Origin: Paraspadella gotoi
Lineage: Eukaryota > Chaetognatha
Length of the DNA: 64,000 bases
Reading direction: 5' to 3'
NCBI GenBank assembly: GCA_051294375.1
Contig: CM119268.1
Location: 23,148,256 to 23,212,255, forward strand
Notes under the pieces: model-generated
Seen by the model: only the letters and a program-made list of their open reading frames with translations
Told to the model about the DNA's origin: nothing
Database searches by the model: none
Translations under genes and position numbers: made by a program
Shown here: positions 34,119 to 45,552 of the stretch, in pieces
How the letters are laid out: the number at the start of each line of letters is the position of its first letter
How positions within the stretch are numbered: position 1 is the first letter of the stretch

Positions 34119-34362
34119 CTTAATAATCTCAGTGGGGATTCGATAATCCCCGGTCTTAATCTCAGTGGGGACTTGATAATCTCCGGTCTTAATCTCAGTC
34201 GGGACTGGATAATCCCCGGTCTTAATCTCAGTGGGGACTGGATAATCCCCGGTCTTAATCTCAGTCGGGACTGGATAATCCCCGGTCTTAAATCTCAGTC
34301 CGGGACTATAATAAATGCTCGGGTCTTAATCTCAGTGGGGACTTGATAATCTCCGGTCTTAA
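34119..34362. repeat. 33-bp hairpin-forming minisatellite
   Basis: About seven head-to-tail units, with CGGTCTT starting at 34151, 34184, 34217, 34250 and 34283 (33-bp steps). Each unit carries AATCTCAG then GGGGACTNGATAATCCCC. The first unit's GGGGATTCGATAATCCCC is a perfect 7-bp stem with a 4-nt loop. There are no unique spacers between units, so it is not CRISPR-like. Confidence 0.9.
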
Positions 34363-34379
34363 AGTCGATGTTTTAAAAT

Positions 34380-36540
34380 CCATTAAGTTTTTTCATTTTT
34401 TTCTTTTCTTTAGAAATAAAGAAAAAAATTTGAGACAAAAGAAAAAAGTTAAAGAAGATTTATTGGTCGTGATTATGAAGAGAATCTGGTAGTGATTGTT
34501 TTATGATATGAGATGAGTTAAGATAGTTTTTACTATATAGTTTAAGATATGAGAAATGAGAAATGAGAAGTTAGAAAAGATTAAGTGAGAAATGAAAAAC
34601 GAGAAAAAGGAAAAAGGATGAAGATAATGAATCATGAAAAAAGAAAATGAATCACGAGGAGAAAATAAATGAAAAACGACGAAAAAAAAAGTAAAAACGA
34701 AAAAAAGGAAAAAAATATTGCTAATAGAGAGAAATCTCGCCTTAAAAAAAAATTGTCAACATTTCTATAGAGATTTCCTTTAAAATACTGACTACCCAAA
34801 TTGCAAACGAATTGCCAAGAAATCGGGTAAAAAACAGTTGTAAAAAACACACGATTCCGATAGCGTTATATCTTAGAAGCTAGCAAATTCGTCTTATGCA
34901 TTTGATAAAGGATTTAATTATCAAACAAGCCAGGGGAAATGCACAGTCATCTCCGAGAGAATTTTCAAACCTTTGTTTTTACTATAGAAATGAAAGGAAA
35001 TTTTTGCTTTTCAAAAATTGTAAACGGGGTAAGGGGTATGTTAACATTATAAATATTATCTTCGAATTTTGAGATTTAAAAAGCCCTCTTTCTTCAAGAG
35101 CTTGCCAAATTATATATTCTTTCATTATGACAACTCTTCATAGTAAACCAACATTGTAAAGGTCATTGGTTCTGGTTTGACAACATGAAATTTTTATTTA
35201 ATAAGAAATTAAAAGGGAAGGTTTGAGAGAAAAAACTGATTTTTCCTGATATCTCTTGAAGGAACAAAGATACAGGGATGGCAATAGTACCAAATGAAGC
35301 CATAATCATATGCAACATACAAGTTGACAATATTAGAATTATTTTTGGCTGGAAACCTCATTTGTACAGGGTGAGTTGTCAAACTAATGTCAAAATTATA
35401 ATGAATTTTAAAACTAATGAAACCCCCATAAAAATAAATGAAAAATTTAAATTCTTTTAGTGATTCTGAAAAAAAAGGCTAAATTGTACTATAGTAAAAC
35501 TTTAAAGTTTTTGGATAAAGAAAATAATTTTTTTCACTTAAATATTTGCTTCACTGATATTACAGCATGCTTACCAAAAATTCTACAAAATATTATTCAC
35601 CCCATCACAGCCTAACTTATTTTATCTTTCTTTTCACCAGCAAAAAGTAAACATTATTTTATGTTAGAGAACAGGCGATGTTTACTGAAATGAGCCTGAA
35701 GACGTTTCAACTACTTCAACTTTAATGTCATTTTTCAATAATTAAAATAGGCGAATCTTTTAATTATTTAACTCTTCACAGGCTTCAACAAGACATTTTA
35801 CTTTCATTAATATCCCAATGTAATGTTATTCATTATATTTTTTTACGCAGAAATTCATAAAATAACAGAAAGTTATGGATTCCCTTCGCTCGTCTTTAGA
35901 AAAAAAAAAAATTAACTTTGCCGGGAATTATAAGGTTGTAAGAGGAACGTCAGGGAAATCGGCGAAAAATTCTTAAAAGGCATGAGTAATGTTTGAAAAA
36001 AAGGGGTGGAATTTTGAATGGGTTCTTAAGATTTTCTCCACAATGTGAGGTCGATTTAAAGAGAAACTTGCAGATTTACAATATTCCCGTCAATTCCACA
36101 TCTATCGATTATAAAAATAAGAAAAAAGTCACTGGCTTCTTTTCATATAGCGGCTTTCCTATGCAATGAAATTTGGAATAAATAATAAAAACCGTTAAAT
36201 TAACCTTAAAATTTATCCCCAGTTGGCGATTTTATCACTTTTTTTTTTGGGACGTGATAAATCATTGAACGAAAAAAAAGATCATTTATGTCACAAACTG
36301 ACATCAATAAGTTTCTCCTCTTTTTTTTCTATAACTTTTTTTTTAAACATTGCATGTGTGCGTGTGCATGTATTGTAAAATTAAATCTAATTAGAAAACG
36401 AATAAAACTAATGGAAGAAAAACAGCAGAAAAATGAATCTTGAAAACAAAAATTAATAGAAAACCGAAAAAACCAAATAAAACCAAAAATAATAGAAAAC
36501 CTAAATAAAACCAAAAATAATGCATCTCCTGTTTTCGTAC
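34380..36540. other. AT-rich DNA, no supported gene
   Basis: Mostly A/T-rich with one short open segment at 35278-35370 (MAIVPNEAIIICNIQVDN, then a donor-like TACAGG|GTGAGT). No acceptor or homology supports it. The length and composition would fit intron or decayed transposon. Confidence 0.4.
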
Positions 36541-36589
36541 TTCTCATCCTTCCGACAGGGACAACTAAGACGACGACGACGACAACATC

Positions 36590-37750
36590 AATTGGATGCG
36601 CACGAGTGACAAGTTTAATCTCTTCTCTTCTTTGACGCTTCTCTTCTCTTTTTCTTCTCTTTCGTCCTCTCTCTGTCTCTCTTTCGTCCTCTCTTTCAAC
36701 CTATCTCTTCCTCTTTTTCTTCCTATCTTTCGCCCTCTCTCTTCCCTCTCTCTCTTCTTCTCTTTGTCCTCTCTTTTTTGTAAAATATATTTATTTCTTT
36801 TTTTTTCAAATTCTTTTTCTTTATGTACATAAATCATTTGTCCCTTTTTCCCTCCCTTCCTCTCCCTCTCTCTCCGTCCCTCTCCCACTCTCTCTCCCTC
36901 TTCCTCTCTGTCTCTCTCTCAATCGCGGTCGTCAGCCTCGTTTCCGCTTGACAAACGAAGCGAAGAAAATATGACGCGAGAGAAAAAGAGTTTAATGCAA
37001 AAAAAAAAGTTAAAAAAACAAATAATAAAAAGAAACATTGAATCCGATGCTGCGTCAGTTTTTAGTTGGTCGGTCGGTCTGTTTCACTTACATTTCAAAT
37101 GCTTATAACTTGCTTTTTTGGTTGCTCTTTTGTTATTTTTGGTGAGAACCTCGCATCTAAGCAACGCTAAGCACAACCTTATGTTTTTTAAAGAAATCGT
37201 ATAAAGAATTAAAGACGGAATCCCGATACAGCGCGGGTTGTTACATGATTACGTGGAAATAAATATGATGAGACAGTCACTGCGGCGCAATATATGCGAA
37301 TTGCCATTCTTTTATATTTTTTAAGTTACGAGGGTTGAAGCTAGAAACTATAACAATTAATCTAATGCTACTTTTGATTCCTAGCATTATTTTTATTAAA
37401 TGAGAAAGTAATACAAATATTATTAATAAAGAGAAAATTCCTATAAAGATGTAGATTTAAATACACGAGATGCATTAAGTTGAAACTCTCTCGACTCTTC
37501 GACTACAGGGAGATTCGTGTAAAATCGATTTTAGGAACACACGTCTCCACGAATCTTCCGCGGTATAAAAAACGGGTTTGACTGTTGGAGTTTATAACTT
37601 ATAAATTAAGAACTAATTCTAGCCTCTTCCTCCTTTTTAAAACTAAAAAAAGAATCTTTACGACAAAAACTACAGAAACGACTTAGTTGATAACTGATTA
37701 TTAGCGTCATGATTAGAGCGAATTAAGGCACAATCATCTCAGTTGGAAAG

Positions 37751-37781
<31 letters not shown>

Positions 37782-38500
37782 AGAGAGGAAGAGAAAGCGG
37801 GCCGAGAGAGAGATGAAGAGAGAGAGGAGAGAGAGAGGAGAAAGAGAGGGAAATTATCTGTGTGGTAGATTTGAAGTCAATAAGTCCCAGAAATTTTTCC
37901 ATGTTGGTGTCACCTTGCGGAATTCAAGAATAAGCTCTCCAGTCATCTTCTTCTCCATTCCTTCTTCTTTGCCTCCCTTCCCTCTCTCACTCTCTCTTCT
38001 TCCTCTCTCTCTTTCTCCTCCTCCTTCCCTCTCTCCCTCCTCTGCTCCCTCTCTCCCTCCTCCCTCTCCCTCTTCCCCTTCCTCCTTCTCCCTCTCTCCC
38101 TCTCCATCTCACCTGAACCGAATCCAAAACCAGTTATTTCTTTTCGATAAAACGATTTTCAGTTTCCTCGACGCAGAAGAGACGATGCCCTAACGGCATT
38201 TCCGCAGTATCTGCAGAATCGCCTATGCCACGCCCCCCCTTTTCTGCTGGTTTTGATTTCGGTATCCAGATACTGCGAGATGCTGCGATACCGCCGATGC
38301 CGAAAACATACGAAATTCTTTTTTTTTTTCGGTCTGACGGATAAAGGAGGAAATTGAAGGAGACGAGTTGATGCTTACGGGGATAAGGAGGAAGAAGAGG
38401 AGGAGGAAGAGGAAGAAGAGGAGGAGGGGAAGAAGGAAGGGGAGGAAGAGAGGGAGAAGGGGGAGGAGGAATGAAAAAAAGGTGGAAAAGAATTTTGACC
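36590..38500. other. Low-complexity and AT-rich spacer, no supported gene
   Basis: CT tracts (36600-36920, 37960-38110), a GA repeat (37747-37845) and a purine tract (38385-38480). A minus-strand open segment at about 38180-38280 contains HRRFCRYCGNAVRASS, a C-x2-C motif, but no splice sites support it. Confidence 0.4.
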
Positions 38501-38769
38501 TGAGAGGAAAAATATTAAGGAAAAAGATAAAGAAAGAGGAAACGACAGAATAAAAAAAAATGATCGAGTTGTGAGTTGTGAGGGGATGTATAACAAAATA
38601 AGAATAAGGATTAGCTACTAAAGAGAATAATACTTGGTCATAAAAAGAAATGGATTAATGATAAACCAAAGAAGGGAAAAAAATAAAAGGGAAAAGAAAA
38701 GAAAACTGTTAATTAAAATCTCATCTAAATAACTAAAAGAAACTCACTCGGTTAATATATAACCAAATA

Positions 38770-39215
38770 TTTTCAACCTTTAATCTTTTCTACGCTTAAT
38801 TGTATGTACTTTAAATCCTATCCGCCAAATAAATCTTTTTACTCGCAAATGTTCTCATCCGGACATCTTTTAAACTTTGAATATTCTCAACCAAATGCTC
38901 TACCCAATAATCTCAACCTTATTAACAAAATCATCTTTATTCAAATAGTCTCAATCCTATATCTTCTCTACAATAAATCTTCTCAATTTTAAATCTTCTC
39001 AACCTTAAATCCTACTAACCAAATCTTCTCTTAATCCAAATCTTCTCAACCGTAAATTCTCTCAACTCTAAATCTTCTCAACATCAAAGCTTATATTTCA
39101 AATCCTCTTCTAAATCCTTCAAATCCTAAATCTTTTCTACACTAAATTTTCTCAAACTTAAATCTTCTGTACATTAAATCTTCTCGACCCTAAATCTTCT
39201 CAACCGAAAATCCTC
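38770..39215. repeat. Degenerate short tandem repeat, AAATCTTCTCAACC type
   Basis: Variants of AAATCTTCTCAACCTT recur every 12-18 bases for about 440 bp. No frame stays open for long. Confidence 0.7.
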
Positions 39216-39369
39216 ACAACCAAATTCGGAAAAAAACCTTTCTGAATCTCAAACCGAAAACCCCACATGGAAATTGTGATGCAAATGTCGTCTGTACTTA
39301 AGCCTGGAGGGAGAAAGAGGAATACATCAACTCGATAGCATTCGAGCCACAAGGCGAAACAAAAACTTA

Positions 39370-39377
39370 TTCGAGAG

Positions 39378-39416
<39 letters not shown>

Positions 39417-39590
39417 AAGAGAGAGAGAGAGATCACAAAACAAGGGCACCTCATTTCTAGTGTGGGTACGTTCACTCCATCTCATGTTTTTACTTTCATC
39501 TCTACTCCTTCCCGGTTGCTTTCCCTCGCATTGCTTTTAAGTCGCCACGCCTATGAGCACGTAACCTTCAGATCGTGACCCGTTGGCTCN
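39370..39590. repeat. Duplicated segment across a gap, copy 1
   Basis: GA repeat, then GATCACAAAACAAGGGCACC through CCGTTGGCTC, repeated at 39615-39893 with indels. The first copy stops at a 25-N gap exactly within the start of a SINE. This looks like two unmerged overlapping contigs. Confidence 0.8.
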
Positions 39591-39885
39591 NNNNNNNNNN
39601 NNNNNNNNNNNNNNAGAGAGTGAGATGAGAGAGAGAGAGAGATAGAGTGATAGAGAGAGAGAGAGAAGAGAGGAGAGAGGAGAGAAGAGAGAGAAGAGAG
39701 AGAAGGAGAAGAGAGAGAGAGAGAGAGATGAGATCACAAAACAAGGGCACCTCATTTCTAGTGTGGGTACGTTCACTCCATTCTTCATGCCTTTTTACTT
39801 TCATCTCTACCTCCTTCCGGTTGCTTTCCCTCGCATTGCTTTAAGTTCGCCACGCCTATGAGCACGTAACCTTCAGTCGTGACCC

Positions 39886-40040
39886 GTTGGCTCATCGAGT
39901 AATACCATCAGCTCATGACAATTAGATACCAGGATCGATCATCAATGGACCCTACCCTGCGGGAAGCGTGAGGACGGCCGTAAACGGCCTTGGGGGCGTG
40001 GAAAACCCTTCAGCTTGGACCCGTTACATGCCTGGTAGAG
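39886..40040 (+). mobile_element. tRNA-derived SINE, copy B
   Basis: Homologous to 28530-28672. Starts GTTGGCTCATCGAGTAA (A-box-like), then ACCATCAG, GATACCAGGATCGATC, AATGGACCCT, GAGGACGGCC and GGGGGCGTGGAAAACCCTT. A truncated third copy starts at 39582 and runs into a gap. The two full copies define a local family. Confidence 0.55.
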
Positions 40041-40282
40041 GGGGTTAACGAAGTTGCGGTTAGGTGTTTTCGGTCCACTTTGCGCCGAATACACGGCCCT
40101 ACCTAATTCTGTCTCTCACCATTGAAGCCTCACCACCCTGACCCCGGGGGTCACCCACCCTTCAACCCCCCACTTCACCACCCAAAGGGCGCCCTCTCTC
40201 CATTCATCACCATCCAACGCGTCAAATATACTAGACGCGTTTTTCACCCTTCGAGTCGAATGTGGAGGAGAAGGGAGAACAT

Positions 40283-40320
<38 letters not shown>

Positions 40321-40363
40321 CTCTCTCTTCTTCTCTCTCTCTCCTCTCTCTCTCTCTCTCTAG

Positions 40364-40500
40364 ATTTGCGGCCCCGAAAAGCAAAGGACGAGAGTGTTTG
40401 CAGTCCGGGTAGAAACTTTGGATGAAGATCACCGAATTATTTGTTGCAAAATTTGCAGGATATGCGGATTCACAGAAGCGGAGAAAAATGAACCTGAGAG
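40364..40500 (+). CDS. Candidate exon with CxxC motifs
   Basis: A CT repeat ends in CTCTCTAG. The frame directly after it, ICGPEKQRTRVFAVRVETLD, continues to CCKICRICGFTEAEKNEPE. Cysteine pairs C-x2-C-x2-C suggest half of a zinc-binding site. The exon runs into a GA repeat without a clear donor. No family assigned. Confidence 0.45.
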
Positions 40501-40624
40501 AGAGAGAGAGAGAGAACACACAGAGATTTGCACAATCCAACTTTTTGGTACGACGACTTGCCGTGTGCCTCGTGTAGCCCGCCTCAAGCTTGACCGCCGT
40601 CCGCGCATGGAGGACCGTCGTCCT

Positions 40625-40700
40625 CACACGTCCTGCTGACGCCTCCGGAAGTGGGCGTGGCCGCGTTCTAAAATAGCGCACGTTGCGCGTGCGCCGAAAG
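40625..40700 (+). promoter_or_regulatory. ETS/GC-box promoter-like motif with GC-rich flank
   Basis: CTCCGGAAGTGGGCGTGGCC carries an ETS site and a GC box, followed by GCGCACGTTGCGCGTGCGCC (an NRF1-like GCGC repeat). The same ETS plus GC-box pairing occurs at 22775-22895. A short frame starts at an ATG near 40718 (MGVIVSRLSHPECGRRVW). Confidence 0.45.
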
Positions 40701-40951
40701 GCGTCGGCTATCGCCGTGATGGGAGTAATCGTGTCGAGGCTGTCTCACCCCGAGTGTGGTCGAAGGGTATGGACCACAAGTCCGATCACGAGTTACTGAC
40801 GGAGGAAATCCGACCAACGAGCGCATCCACAAGTCTCTGAGCGTGCGGTATGGCTCACAATGGAGCTCCTGTCTGAAACGGTATCAGAAAGGGTGACGTC
40901 TGACGAAGGTCCTGGGCCTCGTAAAAGGCAGTTTGGTGACGGGCGGAAAGT

Positions 40952-43060
40952 CCTAAGTATTAGACCTTTGCCATATATGAAAAGTTTTTGAAATCTAAAA
41001 AACGAAGTATTGTGTAAAAGGTGCCCATAAACATCATATGAATTTTTTGAACCATTTTTTTTCAAAAAAAAAATTTTACAGTAAATGCTGCCAACTTGAA
41101 AAAAATTTTGAAAAAAAAAAAGTAAAAAAATGGGACTTCTTGCTAAATCATCTTTAAAAACTTTATATTGCTAGAGGGACGAAACCCAAACTAATCTTGT
41201 AGATGGAAAAATGACTATGTTACATACCTCGCATTATAAAATTAATTAGTTTTTTCTAAGAAAATTTTTTTTAAAACTATTGTGTTTGGGCATTTTTGAT
41301 AAAATGTTTTAAAAAAAATGATATTTTTAACAATGTTGTGAAATATTTTGTAAAAAAAAATTAGGCGAATTGAATAAAGAAATAAATGCCTTATGTTTTT
41401 GTGAAAGAATTTTTAAAAAAGGATTATCGGTTAAAAGTTATATAATTTTTTAAATTTAAAAAAAAATCATTTTCTTAATAATTAATTTTTATTTAATAGG
41501 TGTTGAACTAGGCTAAAGGGAAAAGAGGGAATGCCACTTTTTCAGAGTAAATAAAAAAATAGTAAATTCTTATTTTGACGAATAGGGTAACTTTAATATT
41601 TGGTCTCACTAGGTCATTAAAGTTTTTTTTAAACTTTTATATATTTATAATGGAATTATGGTTTTAAATAAGGTAGTTTTTTTATAATTTTTTTCTATAT
41701 AAAGTAAAAAGAAAAAATTAACAAAGCGATATAAATGATTAAAAATTGGATAAAAATGAAGACAAAAAAGCATATTGAGGAAGAGTGCTGCTGTTTACCG
41801 ATCGACGAAAAAAAAGTCATCATCTAGAGTGCCAAAGAAAGAAAACTAGTTATTCTATTTTTTTCAATTAAATTACCTTTGTCAAGCAGTTTCTCCAGAA
41901 ACTGAGTTGAAATTATAATTTGTGTTAAAATATATTGCTATAATCAAAAGTTGTAAAGATTTGGAAAAATATTAAGCTGCTTGATAAATTTTAGAATAGG
42001 AATCCAACCTTGTTGATAAATTCATCACTATAAAAAGATATGAAATGAATAAAAATCAAAAGATGAAATTAAAATAATATTTCAAAACTAAATCGACTAT
42101 TTACAGATAGACTAATTATTAAGCTATAAATCATGAATAGAAAACAAAAAATAGAATAACTAGTTTTCTTTCTTTGGCACTTACCTTTTTTCTTCTCGAC
42201 TGGCAAGCAGCAAGCAACTCTTTTCTCAGTTATTTAACTTTCATAATTATTACTCTTTTTGTCTCATTTTATCAATTTTTTAATATTTTAATCGCTTTTA
42301 GTTCAATTTTTCTTTTCTTTTATATAGAAAAAAATTAAAAAAACTACTTATTTAAAAGTCATAATTCCATTATAAAATAATAAAAATTTAAAACACAAAA
42401 CTTTAATGACCTGGTGAGACAAAATATTTAAAGTACCTATTGTCAAATAAGAATTTACTATTTTTTTATTTAACTCTGAAAAAAGTGCTTCCTTTTCCCT
42501 TTAGCCTAGTTCAAACCTATTAAAATAAAAATAATATATTAGCAAAAGTGAATTTTTAAATTTTTAAAAAAATTATAACTTTTTAACCGATAAATCCTTT
42601 TTAAAAATTCTTTCAGCAAAACAAAGGCAAATTATTTCTTATTCAATTCGCCATAATTTTTTTTTTTTACAAAATATTTCATCAACATTGTTAAAAATTA
42701 TTATTTTTTAAAATTTATCCAAAAAATTGAACCAAAACAAATAGTTTTTAAAAAATTTTCCTTAGTAAAAAACTAACTTAAATTTATAATACGAGGTAGT
42801 AACATAGTCAATTTTTTCCACTCTACAAGATAGTTTGGGTTTTCGTCCCTCTGAGCAATAAAGCTTTTAAAGATATTTAGCAAAAAGTCCATTTTTTACC
42901 ATTTTTTTTCATTTTTTTCAAAGTTGGGCAAGCATTTACTGTAAATTTTTTTTTGAAAAAAAATGTTCAAAAAAATTCATATGATGTATGGGCACCTATT
43001 TACACCAATACTCGTTTTTGATTTCAAACTTTTCATATATGGCAAGGTCTACTAAGTATC
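40952..43060. mobile_element. Foldback element with inverted arms of about 0.9 kb
   Basis: The left arm, about 40952-41863, is repeated in inverse at about 42147-43060. Examples: GACCTTTGCCATATATGAAA at 40963 versus its complement at 43030, and AAGAAAGAAAACTAGTTATTCT at 41836 versus its complement at 42155. The loop is about 280 bp and not self-complementary. The arms are AT-rich, carry no coding frame and differ by many indels. No clear target-site duplication. A template/complement chimera of a long read could also create such a structure, but the separate loop argues for a real element. Confidence 0.6.
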
Positions 43061-43617
43061 TACATGGCCAGAATATCTGGTAGAAAAAGAATAGGAAAGG
43101 AGTGTAATCTCCTAAAGAAAGAAAAAAGACATCTATCGGCGAAAACGGTAAATAACAAAGGCAAACCAAAATAAATGGGGAAAAGGGGGACATATCTCTA
43201 CACTTTTGCTCGCCTAAGCTATCGGCTGCACAGATTTTAAAGGAGATTTTTTCTTTTATAAAAACTGTTACAAAATTTTATATAAAAATATATTTTTGTC
43301 GTCGTCGTTGTCGTTTCCACATCGCATTCCGATATCCAAAAAACCTTTAGAAGCTTTTGACCTCTCTCTCTCTCTCTCTCTTACTTCTCTCTCTCTCATC
43401 TCTTCTCTCTCTCTCTCTCTCTCTCCTTTAACAATTCTCTATATTTTCCATTTTCTCTCCATTTTTACCATTTTTCAATTCATTCCGACACAAATATTTC
43501 TTTTTTTCTATCGCATAAAACTACGACAACAACAACAACAACAATAACAAAAACAGTATTGAGTTTTTATGTCATCCCAATCCTTTTCCATCCTATCTCA
43601 TTACCATCTTATCTTAT

Positions 43618-43735
43618 CTCATCTCTTTGCCGTCTCATCTCTTTGCCATCTCATCTCTTTGCCATATCATCTCTTTGCCATCTCATCTCTTTGCCATCGC
43701 ATCTCTTTGCCGTCTCATCTCTTTGCCATCTCATC
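43618..43735. repeat. 16-bp minisatellite CTCATCTCTTTGCCAT
   Basis: Seven head-to-tail 16-bp units with 1-2 substitutions. A degenerate TCCCCTGCTCCT-type repeat continues to about 44030. Confidence 0.9.
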
Positions 43736-44079
43736 GAAGACTCTCCGATCCCCTGATCCTATGCCCCGGCTCCTAAAATCCCCAACTCCCTTTCCCTTGC
43801 TCCTCTTCTCTCCGCTCCCTCCGCCCCTTATCCAAGTTTATCCCCTGCTCCTTCTCCCCTGCCCCTGTCATCCCTTCCTCTTCTCTTACTCCTCAATCCT
43901 TGATCCGTGCCCCTCTTTCCCTTACTGCTAATCCCCTGCTCCCCGCTACTTATCCCTGTGCTGTTTTTACTACTTTAATCCCCTGCTCCTCAACTCCTAC
44001 TCCTGATCCCCTGCTCCTCTTTTCTCGCCATCGAGTTTCGACGCAGAAGAAACAATTATGTCGAAGGTCAGTTCGTTGT

Positions 44080-44122
44080 TGTTGTTGTTGTTGTTATCGT
44101 AATCGTATTCTCCGTCGCCAAT

Positions 44123-44159
<37 letters not shown>

Positions 44160-44900
44160 TCTTCATCGTCATTGTCGATTTCTCATCGTCTTGGTCGTTG
44201 TTGTCTTTGACAACATCGGCTTCATTGTTCAAGTTAGTCTTTGTCGTCAACCTCCATATATCGTCTTGATCGTCATTTTATAATCGTCATTGTCGGGATT
44301 TTTGTCTTGGTCATGATTGTTGTTTTGGTCGTCATTGTCGTCGTCGTCTTCATCATGGTCATCTTCATCGTCATCATCGTCGTTGTCTTCATCATCGTCA
44401 TCTTCATCATCATCGTCGTCGTCGTCGTCGTCGCCCTTGCCCGAGGTAAATGGCCGACCTCGAGACAGAAGAGAAATTCTGGGAAATTGGCAGAGGATAA
44501 AGGGAGGAAGAGGAGGAGGAGGAGGAAGAGGAGAAGGAGGGGGAGGGGGAGGAAGAGAAAGAGGAGGAAGAAGAGGAAGATGAGAAGGAGGAAGAGAAAG
44601 GGGGAAGAGGTAGAGGAAGAGAAGGAAGTGGAAGGTNNNNNNNNNNNNNNNNNNNNNNNNNAGGGTTGCGCAAGGGAAGAGGAGGACGAGGAGAGGGATT
44701 GGGACGGTAGAGGAAGACCAGGAAGCGGGCAAGAGGGAAGAGGAAAGAAATGTAATCCTTCCATGAGGAAGAGGAGGAGGAGGAAAGAAGGGTAGGTGAA
44801 AGAGAAAATGGGAAGGAGGAGGAGGAGAGAGGAGGGAAGAGTAGAAAAGAGGGATAGAGGAAGGAGAGAAGAAGGAGGAGAAGGGAAAGAGAGAGAGGAA
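44080..44900. repeat. Trinucleotide and purine low-complexity region
   Basis: (GTT)n and (GTC)n at 44080-44165, mixed GTC/ATC repeats to 44440, then GGAGGAAGA purines with a 25-N gap at 44637-44661. All long open frames here are repeat translations and were not called. Confidence 0.85.
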
Positions 44901-45499
44901 TATGAGGAAGAGGAGAGGTTATCAGGAAGATAGAAGTTCCAACGACTCTGATTGGCGAGGTCCAAGTTCAGATCAGGATCTCGGAAGAGGAGATGGAGAA
45001 ACTTTAGGCAGTCTGTGTTTACTATGGTCGACGCGAAACCTGGCAAAGAGAACGAAATAATCGAGGCAACAGGCGTAAGTGAGTAAGGAAAAACGGTAAG
45101 GTTTATTTGTGTCGGTCGTTTGTTGTTGTTGTGCTCTATTCTCATAGAATTTCTTCTTACGAAATCTGTATTTCTGAATAAAGTTCGACTTCTGATTTGA
45201 ACGAGAAATCGAGTTTTAGCGTGACTAATTATAATTATTTTGAGATAAGTAGAGATGAGAATGAGAGAGAGGAGAGATCGTAGAGAGAGAGAGAGGATGA
45301 GAGAGGGAGTTGTGAGAGTGAGAGGATGAGAAGAGAGGTAGAAAATCTTACAATCTGTACGGAAGAGGAAGGAGGAAGAAGAGGAGGAGGAAGGGGAAGA
45401 GGAGGAATATGAGGAAGAGGAGGAGGTAGAGAAGAAAGAAGTTCCACGACTCTGATTCGATCCAGTTCAGCTCAGGACTCAAGAGAGAGAGAGAACTTT

Positions 45500-45552
45500 G
45501 GCAGTCGTTACTATGGCGACGGAAACGCGGAAAGAGACGAAATAATCGAGGG
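45500..45552 (+). promoter_or_regulatory. X-box (RFX-type) motif overlapping an ATG, with splice donor
   Basis: GTTACTATGGCGAC at 45507-45520 fits the X-box consensus RYYNYYATRRNRAC at every position. Its ATG opens a 10-codon frame (MATETRKETK, stop). Forty bases on, AATCGAGG|GTAAGT is a good splice donor. Degraded copies with the same donor region are at 45015-45072 and 54551-54600. I infer a first-exon or promoter region of an unidentified plus-strand gene. Confidence 0.4.

Noticed and set aside
34119-34362. Regular repeats resembling a CRISPR array
   Set aside because: The 33-bp units abut directly with no unique spacers and the genome is eukaryotic.
38180-38280. Zinc-ribbon-like HRRFCRYCGNAV on the minus strand
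   Set aside because: Short, no splice sites at the edges, and other frames are equally open.
44247-45145. Long open frames over purine or trinucleotide tracts here and elsewhere (for example 12134-13015, 15866-16702, 62960-63649)
   Set aside because: They translate simple repeats (Ser/Leu/Pro or Arg/Glu/Gly runs) and are open in several frames and on both strands; no splice or codon evidence.
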